Assembly: GCA_963971425.1 (NCBI GenBank)
Contig: OZ020516.1
Location: 21,087,332-21,151,331, forward strand
Source: Bryoerythrophyllum caledonicum
Lineage: Eukaryota > Streptophyta > Bryopsida > Pottiales > Pottiaceae
DNA: 64,000 nucleotides
Direction: 5' to 3'
In this document: positions 34,160-45,852 of the stretch, in pieces
Layout of the letters: every line of letters begins with the position of its first letter
How positions within the stretch are numbered: the first letter of the stretch is position 1
Notes under the pieces: model-generated
What the model was told of the DNA's origin: nothing
Seen by the model: the letters and a program-made list of their open reading frames with translations, nothing else
The model's database searches: none
Translations under genes and position numbers: made by a program

Positions 34160-34948
34160 CGTAACGAGGTAGACGTGTGTGGCATGGATTGTCAAGGATG
34201 GTAAAAGTACTATCGCATCTACCTACACTAGCATGATGGATAACTACAAGAAGAACAAGCTAGAGAAGATGCAATTCTTCTTTTGTGATGATAACATCGA
34301 GGGATGTGCGAAAGGCACTAGAAGAAAATAGATCGTCGCAAGACCAGATATTCCTAACATATGGCGAGTTAAGATGGGCACTAATATTAGCCACAAAGAT
34401 ATATTTGCACTAGAAATCGTTGGATTCCGATTGGCCGTGCGTGTAGAGCTCTCTCCTAGGAAATTATTTGGAGATGAGGGTGCTCCGTTGGACGTTTCTT
34501 TATCTCCGACCTTGGAGCAACCAACTGTGTACACTACAAAGCGGTTTGGAAAGGACATTCAAAGAAATCCCAAAGCTCCAACTCTAGCTCATCACAACGG
34601 ATGTGCATCTGCGCCGTCCGTTGCTGGCAAAATATGCAAGGTTCATCTGATACCTCCACCAGGATTTGGCTGCGTTATGTCTTCAAGTCTCGAAGCATCT
34701 CCAAGGTTTCCAAATATGTGTTGAATATTAGCCAATTTTCAAGTTGTGGTTGTCCGTCTTTGATGGATATGAACAACAAGTCGCTCGGCAAACATGGGCA
34801 ATGGGTATATTGTAAGCATCTCTCCTATGTCTTTGCTATAGTCGGTGGTTTAGATCTTGATATGGATGTCTTCGTGCATGCCCCGAATTTTAGCTTCAAC
34901 GAGATTAAGCGAGTTCTACAACTCCTTTTTGTAAGCATCTCTAATTGA
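34160..34948 (+). pseudogene. SWIM-finger-like transposase remnant
   Basis: Two overlapping frames (34374-34724 and 34601-34948) must be joined by a frameshift. The second contains CGCPSLMDMNNKSLG then QWVYCKHLSYVF, a CxCx(n)CxH arrangement as in SWIM zinc fingers, followed by VFVHAPNFSFNEIKRVL. SWIM fingers are common at the C-terminus of MULE transposases. The remnant at 24.3-25.4 kb may be the N-terminal part of the same family. The link is inference. Confidence 0.45.
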
Positions 34949-36240
34949 AATGGCCCTTTCAGTCTCATCGCTTTTTCATTACATTAAAGGAGTTAGCAAT
35001 CACTAAAAGGGTTGGCATTTACTTCAATTGCCTAAACATCTGACTTGCATCAAAATGGTCATTTCATCTTGCATTTGATGTTTTTGTTTTCCACCCTTGT
35101 ACTTTCTTTGCACACCAATGCTCATTGCGTTCCAATGATTTGACTCTAGAAATTGCAATTCTATTGTCGATTAACGGCCATAGGTCTTTCTTGGGCCTTA
35201 ATTATACCCTAATCGATGGATATAGGTGCATATTTTATTTTATTTTTTGAAAATTTGGTTCTAAAAAACTATTATTTTAATCCTTTTTAGTATAACGCAA
35301 CAAAATACCAAAAATTTCCATTTTCTGGCTCATGGCTCACGGCTCATAGCTTACGGCTCATAAAATAGCTTTGTCCACTACACACCTAACCTCTTTCATT
35401 CAAAGTGTGAATTTTCTTGCAAGTATCTATCATTTAATAAAGTAGTACACCCTCCAAAATTCACAATATCTGCTACCAATGTATCGTAACTTTGAACACT
35501 ATAATTTATTCCATCAACCATTGCAAATTATGCAAACATTTTCCAAAGTTTACTAGGACATGGTTTGAATTCTATTTTGTAAGGTTAGATACTAATATTA
35601 GGCATTATATTTCCATCAAAGTTAATTTAAAGAAAAAATTAGCACAAATATTGATATTGTAGAAACTTGCCCTAGGCACTAAAGGGTTAACCCTTTGGTG
35701 CCGACAAGACCTAAATGTGGTCTCTAGATGTGTCAAATCTCAATTTGCATGAAATCCATGAAGAATTAGGTTGTGAAATTTGGAGTTTATGTTTGCACAC
35801 ACATCACATGTACACTCTTCAAAAAATGGATCACAATTCTGAGTTTCAAAACTTTTGGAAAAGCTAGGAATATATCACAAAATATATATAGTATAGTGAT
35901 GAATATCTACAAATACTATGCTACATACTATGTTGTATTTCATACACATGTACGTTCTATACTGTTTTGTGATTGTTAATCCGGCTCATTGCATACAAAA
36001 CTTTTGTTTTAATTTGCATAAGTTTGAAACATTTTTGTATACAATCAAGTAGGGAAAAGGAAAAAAAATCATCAATAATCATGTATAAATGTTTTCTTCA
36101 CATATGATATGTCAATGCAAAGCTATCAAGCTAGTGCACAAGGAACCTTTTTTATTCAAAGTATAAATTTGTTTGCAAGAATCTATGGATGGATTAAGTA
36201 GTATACCCTCCAAAGTCCACAATTTTCATTACCAATATAC
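34949..36240. other. AT-rich intergenic DNA with one strong palindrome
   Basis: No gene recognised. A 28-base near-perfect palindrome (one mismatch) lies at 35675-35702, centred on AAAGGGTTAACCCTTT. Short GGCTCA(C/T)(G/A)GCT words repeat at 35325-35360. Confidence 0.5.
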
Positions 36241-36244
36241 GATA

Positions 36245-36420
36245 ACTTTAATCCCTAAAGGACAATTGTCCCCCGAGGGGACAATTGAGTTTCAATTGAT
36301 TCCCTCAATCTCAAAATTTGGCATGATTTTTTTAGATTTTTTTTTATTGGATGAGCAACTTTTTATAAGCTTTTTGTTGACATGACTTTTGTAGAAACCC
36401 AACTTACAATGCAAAAATTA
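36245..36420 (-). repeat. R1 repeat, 3' end only, with perfect hairpin
   Basis: On the minus strand the stretch ends with a hairpin then CCTTTAGGGATTAAAG, the same order as the end of R1 at 61640-61690 (hairpin then CCTTTAGGGGTCAAAG). The stem CAATTGTCCCC (36263-36273) pairs perfectly with GGGGACAATTG (36277-36287) around a CGA loop. Confidence 0.6.
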
Positions 36421-37393
36421 CAAACAATTTTTAGTGCAACAATTTGGTGGGACCTATGACAAATATTGTAGCAAAACTTTAATTGGTTGTAAATTCAATA
36501 CAAATTAGGGTTTAGGTTCAATTTTTTACTAAAAGACTCCTCTTGGAAAGGAAATCAAAATCTTTGCATCTGTTGTAGGGAATTTTGAGTTTAAAAAAAT
36601 GAGAAGGATATGTTATATGCAAAACTTGTTAGTGTACTGTTAATCCTCAACACATAGTTGCATTGCATGATTTTTAAGGACATCTTCTATCCCTCTTCTA
36701 CTTAAAAAAATTGGTGCACATGTGCCTAATATGATCTTATTTAGTTGAAATTAGAAATTCATGGCATGTAATGCAAAAATTTGCCATAGAAGGTGGCCAA
36801 AACTTCCTGAAGGTGATTAGTATGATTTGTGTCTTGTTTCAATGGCTAAAATCTTTCAACCCGTGCAATCAAACCAACGAGAATTTTACCACCCACAATT
36901 GTACAATCCTAGTACAAGATCCTACGGCTACGTATATAAAAAATGCATTCACTTGCGTTTAGTGTTGAATGCATTGAAACTAGCAATTTTCAATGGATTT
37001 GGATGCTAAAATGTCAAAGAACTTCAAAAGTCTTGCATTGAGCACGTGGGGTGTCGTTGAGGCCCCAAGGAGATGGAGTGGGTCCCACCATACAAAAAGA
37101 AAAATTGGAATGTGATTGAAAAAAATTAATTGTCAGCCGGTGGAAACACGCTGGGAACAATTTGAGAACAAGATTGGAATGCACATGGGGCTCACTTGGA
37201 ACTCATTGGGAACACATAGGAACTCAATGGGAGCTCATTGGGCACACATGAGGTGAATATGAAGGGGTAAACAAATGGTTCGCAACCATCCTCATGTTTC
37301 GTCGGGGCAAGCACATCGGGGCTGGTCAAGCCCAACTTGAGCCCTACGCTCACGGGTTGGGGCCAACGGAGGCTCCATCCGCACACATGTGCG
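36421..37393. other. Intergenic stretch, nothing recognised
   Basis: AT-rich at first, then GGGAACTCATTGGGAACACAT-like short direct words at 37150-37250. No gene supported. Confidence 0.4.
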
Positions 37394-37640
37394 CAGAGCA
37401 ACTGCTGCAAGTGAGAGGGAGGTCGGGAGCATGCTCGTCACTTGCTTGTTTTATGCTGTGGATGCCGTGACGTGGTGGCGAGGTTGTCGATGTCCATCTT
37501 TGTGGACTAATCTTTGGTGACCGCGGAAGCTGCTTCAGGTTGATCGTGTAACCGAGAATGGGAACAGTATCGGTAAGCTCCAACTTCTTCTCTGCCCTTG
37601 GACTCTGTCTGCTCGCCTCTGCAGAGAGTGAATCGCTGGT
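37394..37640 (+). repeat. D1 duplicate upstream of the IFRD gene
   Basis: Starting CTGCTGCAAGTGAGAGGGAG this aligns closely with 43448-43680 and more distantly with 44474-44640. It includes an acceptor-like GCTTCAG|GTTGATCGTGTAACCGAGAA and a donor-like TATCG|GTAAGCTCC conserved between the copies. It could be the promoter and 5' leader of IFRD, or an exon fragment of an unrecognised gene. Confidence 0.55.
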
Positions 37641-37776
37641 GCGCTTGGTGGAGCAAAAAACGCAGTGGCGGGTCGTGGAAGTTCTGGAGAGGGATCGGCG
37701 TCGTTGTCGCGGTGGCGGAGTTGTTGGATAACACCTTCGGAGTTTGGGAGGGAGTCAGTTTTAGAGGCCGGCCACC

Positions 37777-40700
37777 ATGGGAAGAAGTAAGTGTAGTGGA
37801 TTGTTTTTCTGATTACTAGAAGCAGTGTTTGTCTGGACAATCTGGCGGAATGGGGTGTTTTTTTTCTTTTTGAAATGAATTGAAATAGATTTGAATATGT
37901 TTAATCTGGCGTTTGACAAAAAAATTAGGTGGATTCTTCAGGGAATTAGGTGTAGAACGGTTGGTATGGATTTTCGTCAAAGACGTGGGGTTCCTCCAAG
38001 GATAACCTAAAATCTTTGACAAAAAGCAGCGCTAGAATTTGAAACGGTTGAGGAAATATACGAGTATAATCACCTTCGTTTTGTTAGTTTTGATGAATAA
38101 TACTTCTTAAAGCCAACTATGACATTCAGGGTCGTGTTTGTTTCCTGATAAGATTCTTACTCTATCGTTATTCTAGTAGATGGCAATCCTGGTTATAATC
38201 AGCTTAGTATTGATAGAAATGTGCAAAAATAAAGGTTGGTTTTAGCAGCTGTCACATTCAGGTTTATGTTTGTTTTCTGATCATTTGTTACCATGCCACT
38301 GTGAATCTAGTGCTGGTTTTTTTAATCCTTAAGTGATGATATTGGAGTTGGATTACAGACAGGCTGCAACGCAGCGTGGCGAGGGTGGATGAGGGGGGTT
38401 GGGATACTGAGAATGCTTTTGATTCACTCAGCTCCCTGCCCTCCGAGACGCATTGGTCGGACGGCAACCCCAACGTGCAAGAGAAGGTGCAATCCACCAA
38501 CCATGGCCTGGAAGCGCCCCTGGATGCCCTCTACGAGAAAAGGTACTAGATTCTAATTGATGAAAGTGGTATCAAATGTGATGAGAGGATACCCGGATTC
38601 AATTTTTTGCAGCAGTAGGTGTGACATGTGTTCACAGCTCTAATATGATATTAGAGTTATTTGTAAGGTAATGAGATATCCCCCTTTTCATATGTTATTA
38701 CTATTTGTTCACTGTTTACAACTGGTTTTTATTAGTAGAGGAGGTATCTTATTCGAATTTCGGGTGACCTTGCAAACAACTCTACTGAAGCTTTTATAAC
38801 GTGTGGTCTCATGAAGGTCTGCAAAGAGAGAAGCAGGGCTGAGGGGGCTTATAAGCATACTGTCACGAGAGGTGCTGACGAGCTCTATTGCACACAAGTA
38901 GGTGAAAATGCCGCCTCCCTTGGTTGTGTTGGAATGGACACTGTTTTATTATTGTTCCTTCTGTGAGCAAGCTTGATTCATCACCTGTGACTCGCAGGTA
39001 TGAGACTTTGGCACACCAAATTCTTGCTTGCATGAAGAAGGGAGGGTCGGCGGAGATCGCCTTAGCACCTCGAGCTTTGGGTCAGTTTCTCATCTATCTA
39101 TTCAAGCTATAGTTGTGCCTACAAACAGATGATAGGCATGCGTTAAAATATTTAGCAGATTATATCCGACTGCAGTAAAAGAAGCTGTATTAGCAGTCAA
39201 TGATTAGTAACATTTTGATTCTCAACCCTAAATATGATTGTTGGCAGGGTTGTTGGTGTTGACACTCGGCACTGGCGAGGCGTCACAGCGAGTGAAGGAA
39301 GACGTTGAACAATACCTGGTGAAAGTTGCCAACCAGGCACAATCCTCCAATGCAAAAATAGCTGTAAGTTTTTTTTTTAATCTATCTTTCTTTTTGAAAC
39401 AACTTAAGAACTTTCCTACCAGTAACATCTCACGTTACTAACATTTTACGTTGCCTGGGCAGGCCTTGGAAGCGCTGGCGATCATAACATTTGTTTGTAA
39501 TGACGCCCATGATACCAAGGCTACAATGGCGTCTCTGTGGCAGATAATCTCTCCTGAGGCTCACGGTGACGAAGAACAGGTTAGTTTTGTCAGAATTATT
39601 TTGTTTTGTTCTCTTTGACCAAAGTGAAATAATAAAGTGCTCTCTGGACCGTACGAGATAGTTACCTTTCACTCGGCTCACCAACTTGCGATTCTTATTA
39701 TGGTTTAGAGTAATCACTTTTTGTGTTTGTACCTGATGGGTTGGTTGTTTAAAATTATTCTCTTCCATGCAATTGCAGAAGAAACTGATGGTTCAAAAGC
39801 CGCCTCCGGACTCTGTAAGAGCTGCAGCATTATCAGGGTGGACCCTGCTCTTGTCTAGCTTACCTACCTCTCTCGTCTCTGAATTCCTTCTGGTCTCGTA
39901 AGTACTGACACCTTCATGAAATATCCTTTCAATTTGGTCTCTAGGTTGTGGAATGAAAAGATGGAGTCTCTGGTATACTAGAAATCCTAATTAGTGCGCA
40001 TTTACTTTCTATTTACCCAAGATATAGCATGCCTAGTGAAGTGAATTTTTTTTACCTTGAGCATTGGTAGAAATCCTGCAACATCGCACAAAAATCACTT
40101 AAATAGAAAGTAAATGCACACCAATTGTTACGTTAGTGTAGTGAATTCTACTGATTCATCCTCCATTGGCACTGAGTTCCAGGTGTCTTCCAGTTTTATC
40201 TTCACTTTTGCAATTCTCAGACCCAGCACTGCGCAAGGCAGCAGGAGAGGCAGCTGCAACGCTGTATGAGGCAGCTCCGGAGGCAGAGACTTTGGTTGAA
40301 ACAACAACCGATGAGCAGACAACAGCTGAGGATCCTAAGGATGTCATGAAGGAGCAGGTGCTGAATGAAGTGCTGCACGAGATGAAGAGTCTGTCAGTTA
40401 GTAGCGGCAAGAAGAAGTGGGAGTCTCGCAGGCAGCGAGCTGCGCAGCGCAAGTCGTTCCGCCAACTGTTGACCACTCTGGATGTAAGTTGATTGTACAA
40501 CTATTTAAAGAGTCTACAGTGGAACCTCAGAATATCATATTTCTGTGGAATCAGATGCTGTCTTATTCTGCGAGTGTTAGTGGAATTTGTTGCAATGCTG
40601 ATTCTGAGAAAAGTTTTAATCTTCTAGTGCCTGAGATGATGTTGGCCCGGGTTAACTATTTAATGAGTCGCAGTGTTTTCCATTTCAGAATATAATTGCA

Positions 40701-42062
40701 GTATTTTCCATTTCAGTGATATTTCTGAGGAAGTACTGGAAATTTCGGGACTGAAATTCTGTTGGTGATGTAGGATGGAGTGCCTCGTGAAAAGAAATTT
40801 AAGTTCCCCAAATGTAAAGTGCTCATCATCAAAACCTGGAGCGAGACTGTGCAGGTGAATGTCGCGTCTTTTGACGTTGTTACCGGTTCTCTACTGAAAG
40901 TGTCCTGTACTTGAAAAGTGAAGTCCTGTCTTGACTCAAGTATATATCTCTGAGTTGTATTTCTTTTACAAGTGCAGTTGAATGCGCTCCAGCGTTATTT
41001 AGGTGAGTCAGGGCTGCAAGCGCACATGCAGGTTTGTCTCTCATTACCTTCACCAATCCATTCATCGTCTGATGAAGGTTGACATGCCCATTTTTTAATT
41101 ATTGGTTATGGCAAGTTTCATTATTTAAATTTGAACGTGTGACAAACTTCCATGGTTCCAGGGTAATACCCTTCTACACGAAATATTTGACGTGGAAATG
41201 GAGGAGAAGCGGGTGCGCGTTTGTGATCTGAAGCTCTCTTCTGTTGAGAAGGTACCATAGTCGAAAGTGATTGGATTTGAGTCGAATTTAACAGTCATTT
41301 GTAAAGTCACATCAAGTTTCAACAGGATATCCCCTCTTCTTGCTACTTTTTCCTTCTATTGATCTAATATCTTTTAATAGATTAATAGAAGAGCATGGTG
41401 GTTACCAAATCCTTCAATGCGCTTAATGGAAGAGCTTGGTGGTCTCCAGCTCAAATCAAAGCATTCTAGCCATCTTTAAGGGTGAAGAAAGAGTTTGCAT
41501 GAGATACTACACCGTTCCCTGAATATAGTGTAGACCAGACTATTTGAAATTTCCTACACTAATTGAAAATTTACATACAATTGTTGACTGACACACACTT
41601 GCTTGAGAACAAATACCCAATCAGAACTTGGCATGCACATGCTTTGATGGAAATTAGTGTGAGTGATCTACATCAATAATCCCTCTACACTATATTCAGT
41701 GTTTAGTGTAGCAGCCTTTCTCTCCTCTGACCTGTCCTAGATATTGAGAGCTATTTATTAATGATTTTAAGTATTCAAAATGCAGAAAAGAGGGGTAAAA
41801 TGTTAAGACTTTGAATCTTTTACAAATACCTCTAATATGTGGGCACCATTATGGATCTGTTGCTTTCATGTCAAGGAAAGAAAACGTGTACTTTTAGGCA
41901 TGTGTGTATAACAAAGTGATTGCTTTTTGGGTGCAGAGGAGGATGTTTTCACCAAGTTCAGTGGCTTCCAAGGCTCGCACTAAGGCCCTAAACCGCACAC
42001 GCCTTTCAAATGAGGCTGAGAAGGCGGCTTCTTTCAACGTGAACGGCCACGAGAGTGATTGA
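37777..42062 (+). CDS. IFRD: IFRD-family protein (interferon-related developmental regulator, SAT32-like), 12 exons
   Basis: Proposed coding exons are 37777-37786, 38359-38542, 38817-38897, 38998-39080, 39248-39363, 39463-39579, 39779-39897, 40183-40483, 40774-40854, 40978-41031, 41162-41251 and 41937-42062. Every junction is GT-AG, phases agree, and the sum is 1362 bases (453 residues plus TGA). The start sits in GCCACCATGG and reads MGRNRLQR, like the MGKR start of plant IFRD proteins. LDALYEKR (near residue 60) opens the IFRD repeat region, followed by HQILACMKKG...EIALAPRALGLL and a basic stretch KKKWESRRQRAAQRKSFRQL. The C-terminal IFRD_C part has LIIKTWSETVQLNALQRYLG and GLQAHMQGN..L..IF. 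Length fits the family (about 430-460). IFRD proteins act as nuclear or cytosolic co-regulators, and the Arabidopsis relative is linked to salt tolerance. Exon 3 is inferred from homology and phase. Confidence 0.92.
39994..40121. mobile_element. Short foldback element in IFRD intron 7
   Basis: GTGCGCATTTACTTTCTATT (39994 on) is inverted near 40100-40121 (AATAGAAAGTAAATGCACAC), a 22-base inverted repeat with one mismatch that extends weakly outward. Non-coding, about 130-145 bases. Confidence 0.7.
41505..41714. mobile_element. MITE-like element in IFRD intron 11
   Basis: CTGAATATAGTGTAGA near 41519-41534 is inverted as CTACACTATATTCAG near 41685-41699, and both extend outward into TACTACAC and GTGTAGCAG, giving an imperfect terminal repeat of about 28 bases. 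The roughly 210-base element accounts for a third of this 685-base intron. Confidence 0.7.
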
Positions 42063-42429
42063 ATCGGTCACTCATTAGAATCTGGATTCGTTCTTCCTTT
42101 CTGGACATCATTTGTACTCATTTGTTCTCAATTCTGTCAATGAGGTAGCATTGTTTAGGGCTCTTAATTTAACCTGTATGTGCCCTAGCTAAAATTAGGT
42201 CTGTCACTCAAACCTCTGTAGATGACAATAGACACTTCTTTTATGTATTCAAACTACCTCATAATTTTTAATTTTTTTCATTGGTATACACTTCAACTTC
42301 TTCTTTAACCCCACTGTTTTATTTCAGTAGATTCGTATGATCTTACTTTATGAAGATGTGACATGATAGTAGCTTTGTTGGAATATAATTCTTTTTTGGA
42401 GTAGACCTTAGAAAAATATGAAGTTATGA
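42063..42429 (+). other. 3' flank of the IFRD gene
   Basis: Probable 3' UTR and downstream DNA with AT-rich words. No polyadenylation site can be chosen. Confidence 0.4.
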
Positions 42430-42990
42430 TGTTCTAAAGGCAATACTCGGCACTCTAGGCAAATCCAAATTTTTTTGCCAAAGGCTTCTTTGTGCATTGA
42501 GATTATTTATACAAAAATAAGATATTGTTATCTTCCAGGTTGTCAAAAAAACTTGTCTTTAGTATAAAAAACATATCAAACAAGTTTAACATTTTTACAT
42601 ATTGGCAAGCAAGGTGTCAAAAAGCTTCTACTTTTTCACATGTAAATCAGAGATCTTGATATTTTTTTATCTTGATTTTCTCTGCAAGATGTGGTGTAAA
42701 CCTTCTCGTTGACCATTTGGATTATCATTCTAAATTATATTAAGCTCACAAAAGAATGAAATATGTGTTGACCATTTTCGAATTTCCACTCTTTGCAAAA
42801 AAGAGTTTGAATATGTTGCACCTCTTCTCTACTTCTAAAAATTGTTGTACTGTACAAGGAACTAATATCATGATTAACATAATGGTAATTAATTAGAAAC
42901 TTGTGTAGTGCAAAAATTTGACACCAAGTGAAGTCAAAGTCTGGTAATCCTATCAATACATGGAAAGAAAATGGTCTTATTCTTCACTTT
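42430..42990 (-). repeat. Dispersed repeat R1, inverted copy
   Basis: On the minus strand it carries ACTTTGACTTCACTTGGTGT, TTAATCATGATATTAGTTCC, TTAGAAGTAGAGAAGAGGTG and ends with GCCTTTAG, matching R1 copies at 13297 and 60914. The terminal hairpin is decayed. Confidence 0.7.
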
Positions 42991-43118
42991 AACCTGGTGG
43001 TAATGAAGGATGACGGGTGATAAGCCCACTGAAGACAGACACTTGGATAAAAGAGAATCTATATGATTGTGATATACAGTGGTTAGAAAGAACAGTGGAA
43101 CATGTGCATGGGACAGCG

Positions 43119-44640
43119 AACCATGACTCTGTCGTTACGCGTCAAAGACGCGTTCAAGCACGACTTCTGGGTCAGGTATCATTCCGCCGAAACTACAGTG
43201 CCCACGAGACCTCCAAAACCGCCACATCCGGATTTCCATTGCTCGCATCTAGAAACTCTGTCCGATGTCCACAAACGCATGGTTTATCTCCTGAGCTCCA
43301 AGATCTGTCCGAGGCTGACAGTGTTAGGTGCAGATGATTGGAACAGAATCGGTAAGGTCCCGCTTCTTCTCTGCCCTTGGACTTCGTCTGTTTGGTTGTC
43401 TTCGCCAAAGAAGTGTTGACAGATACATGCGAGAGGCGTCGCGCCCGACTGCTGCAAGTGAGAGGGAGGTCGGCAGCATGCTCGTCACTTGTTTGTTTTA
43501 TGCTTTGGATGCTGTGACGTGGTGGCGAGGTTGTCGATATCCATTTTTGTGGGCTAATCTTTGGTGACCACGGAAGTTGCTTCAGGTTGATCGTGTAACC
43601 GAGAACCAGAACCGTATCGGTAAGCTCCAACTTCTTCTCTGCCGTTGGACTCTGTCTGCTTGCTCGTTTGTCTCTGCTCGCCTCTGCCGGTTTGTCTCTG
43701 CCGTTGCTCGGTTGTCTCTGCCGGTTTCTATGCTTCCGCACACGTCAGGTATCATTCCAGTAGACACGAGACCTCCAAACCCGCCTCATCTAGGTTTTCA
43801 TTGCCTACTTCCAGAAAGTCTGTAAGCGCATGAGGGAAGTGGCGTGGCTGCAGTGAGCGTGAGGAGGTTGTCGGGCAGGAGGGGTGGTGCAGTTTGCGTG
43901 AGGGCGGAAGCTGGGGAGTCTGGATCTTGGGTGCAGCAGAGTGAGAAGTCACAGGGCGAGGAGACCGCGTTGGTGCCTTCTGCCTCGAGTCTCTGCTCTT
44001 TCAGGTTCGAATCCGATTTTTTGTCTAGGTATCAGAGTGGCTTGGGTCTCCACTTTCGTGACAATACTAGTTGAACAATGGATAGAGGAAAACCATGAAA
44101 AACTCACAAGATATGAATGTACTTAGAACTACCACCAATCGTCACTCTGTCGAACAAGTCAAATACGCGATCAAGCACAACTTCTGCCGTCCTTCCGAGC
44201 ATCTCCTTACGTCAGGTACCATTCCGCCGAAACTACAGCGCCCACAAGACTACGGAATCTGCCACGTCCAGATTTTCGTTGCTCACATCTAGAGAATCTG
44301 TCCGATGTCCAGAAACGCGTGGTTTATCTCCTAGGCTCAAAGATCTGTACGAGGCTGACAGTGTTAGGTGCAGATGATTGGAACAGAATCGAGAAGCTCC
44401 TCTGACTTCGTCTAGTAGCTCGGTTGTCTCTGCCAGAGAAGTGTTGACAGATACATGGGAGAGGCGTTGCGTCCGATTGCTGCAAGTGAGGGCGAGGTCG
44501 GGAGCGTGCTCGTCACTTGTTTGTTTTCATGCTGGCATGGTGTGACGTGGTGGTGAGCCTGTCGATGTCCATCGTTGCGAGCTAATCTTGGGCGATTTGC
44601 TTTAGGTCGACCGTGTTACTGAGTTGCTTGCACGAGAAGT
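43119..44640 (+). repeat. Tandem array of exon-like duplicates (D2-D1-D2'-D2-D1)
   Basis: Two long copies of a D2 block (43119-43440 and 44137-44455) and a partial one (43745-43830) alternate with D1 blocks (43448-43680, 44474-44640). The D2 copies align in the same reading frame with mostly conservative changes (RYHSAETT..PTR, CSHLE.LSDV.KR.VYLL.SKIC.RLTVLGADD), which suggests coding ancestry. D2 copy 1 and D1 both end in an exon-like ...RIG followed by a GTAAG donor, and D2 copy 2 has lost it. No named family is recognised. Confidence 0.55.
43123..43351 (+). CDS. Putative first exon of an unrecognised gene (D2 copy 1)
   Basis: An ATG at 43123 opens a frame of 76 codons plus one base, ending at a good donor (AATCG|GTAAGG). 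The product starts MTLSLRVKDAFKH and includes a Cys/His-containing central part. The frame is conserved in the second D2 copy (44205-44390), which lacks an in-frame ATG nearby and whose donor is mutated. I could not find a convincing second exon. It may be a relic of a duplicated gene. Confidence 0.3.
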
Positions 44641-45852
44641 GGACGCTCTTGCGATCGGCTTTGTCTTTGGCCTGTGGGGTCTCGACGGCTGTGAGCGTCG
44701 AGGAACAATTCCAAGTGCTCTCAAAGAAGCTGGCTCTTGCAGATCCACGACTGAGGTAGAGGTGAATCTTTGGTGTGGCATCAGTCGTTGGAGTTTTCAG
44801 AGGCTTGGAACGGAGTATCATGGTTGATGTGCCATTGAGACTTTGGTCTTGAAGTCTTGCCAGGCTCTGTGATGTGTGTCAATAGAGTTCCTAGGGTTTC
44901 TCTATGAAACGCTAGAATCAAGTTTTTATTGGAGCGCACTTTGATTGGGTGACTGCACCTATCCAGCTACATTTTATGGATGATCTAGTCAACTACATTT
45001 TGTATTTGGCTTCACTGGCACAAGTGTATGCTTGATCTTTGTTGTTCATGAAGTTGGCCTCACTACCATATGTGTTGAGCCTTGACAAATACAGGGCAAG
45101 TTGTGGAGCTTATGGTGTGGAGAACTTTGTCGGTGGAGTGTGAAAGTTTTCTCTTGGGGCGTGAATTTGAGAACAGCGTATTGTTGTTGAGGTGGTTTGT
45201 TATTAAGTGAAGGGCCTTCAGAGTCATATTGTTCATGCTCAGGTTGGCTGGAATATGTGCGCTATTTGTTTTCCAACAATTGTGAAGCTCGGGGTGATGG
45301 CAGAGGTACTTATGACTAGGTCTTTTGAATATTATGTGGCTCAACTTGTATTAACGAACAATATGTTGAGAACATACAACTTGATGTTCCTCACATGGAC
45401 TCCCTATTTTGTGAAGTATGTAGCATTCAAAAGGCAATTTTGATTCTCTTAGGTACATTTTTGTTTCATCCAGTACATTTTGGTAGTAATATTTGTATGA
45501 AGGAAAGACTGTCATTACAATAAGTTTTTTTTGTTCCAGGATTCTTTGATATGTTAATGGTGATATGGAAAAGCGAGTTCATATCTATTAAGCCGCGGAT
45601 GATTGGAATGGGGTTGTTGTTTTGAGATTGTCAACAACAATATCTTAAATTAGGTACTTCCTATTGAGAAGGATCTTATTATTGATGAAGATGGGCTTCT
45701 TTTTTGCATAGAAGGTTTAGTTGCTAGTTTCATGCAATGGTGTAGATTGCATTGTACGGTTTGATTGTGTTGCTTGTTGAAGAACCGAAGTGAATCTGAC
45801 ATTGCCATTTGCTAATATTGTAATATTGTTGGCAGGTTTGTCAAACCTTATA
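44641..45852 (+). promoter_or_regulatory. Upstream region and possible spliced leader of the NLR gene
   Basis: No separate gene is supported. A frame continuing D1 (to 44827) may be a fragment. An acceptor-like ATTGTTGGCAG ends at 45836, just 16 bases before the NLR start codon, so a 5' UTR intron is likely. Confidence 0.4.

Noticed and set aside
43844..44074. Ala/Arg-rich frame resembling a plastid transit peptide
   Set aside because: There is no ATG in frame (GTG start only, with a stop shortly upstream) and no continuation.
45790..45852. Upstream in-frame extension of the NLR (MNLTLPFANIV...)
   Set aside because: It crosses an acceptor-like ATTGTTGGCAG, and the downstream ATG at 45853 gives the expected MGDP-type start.
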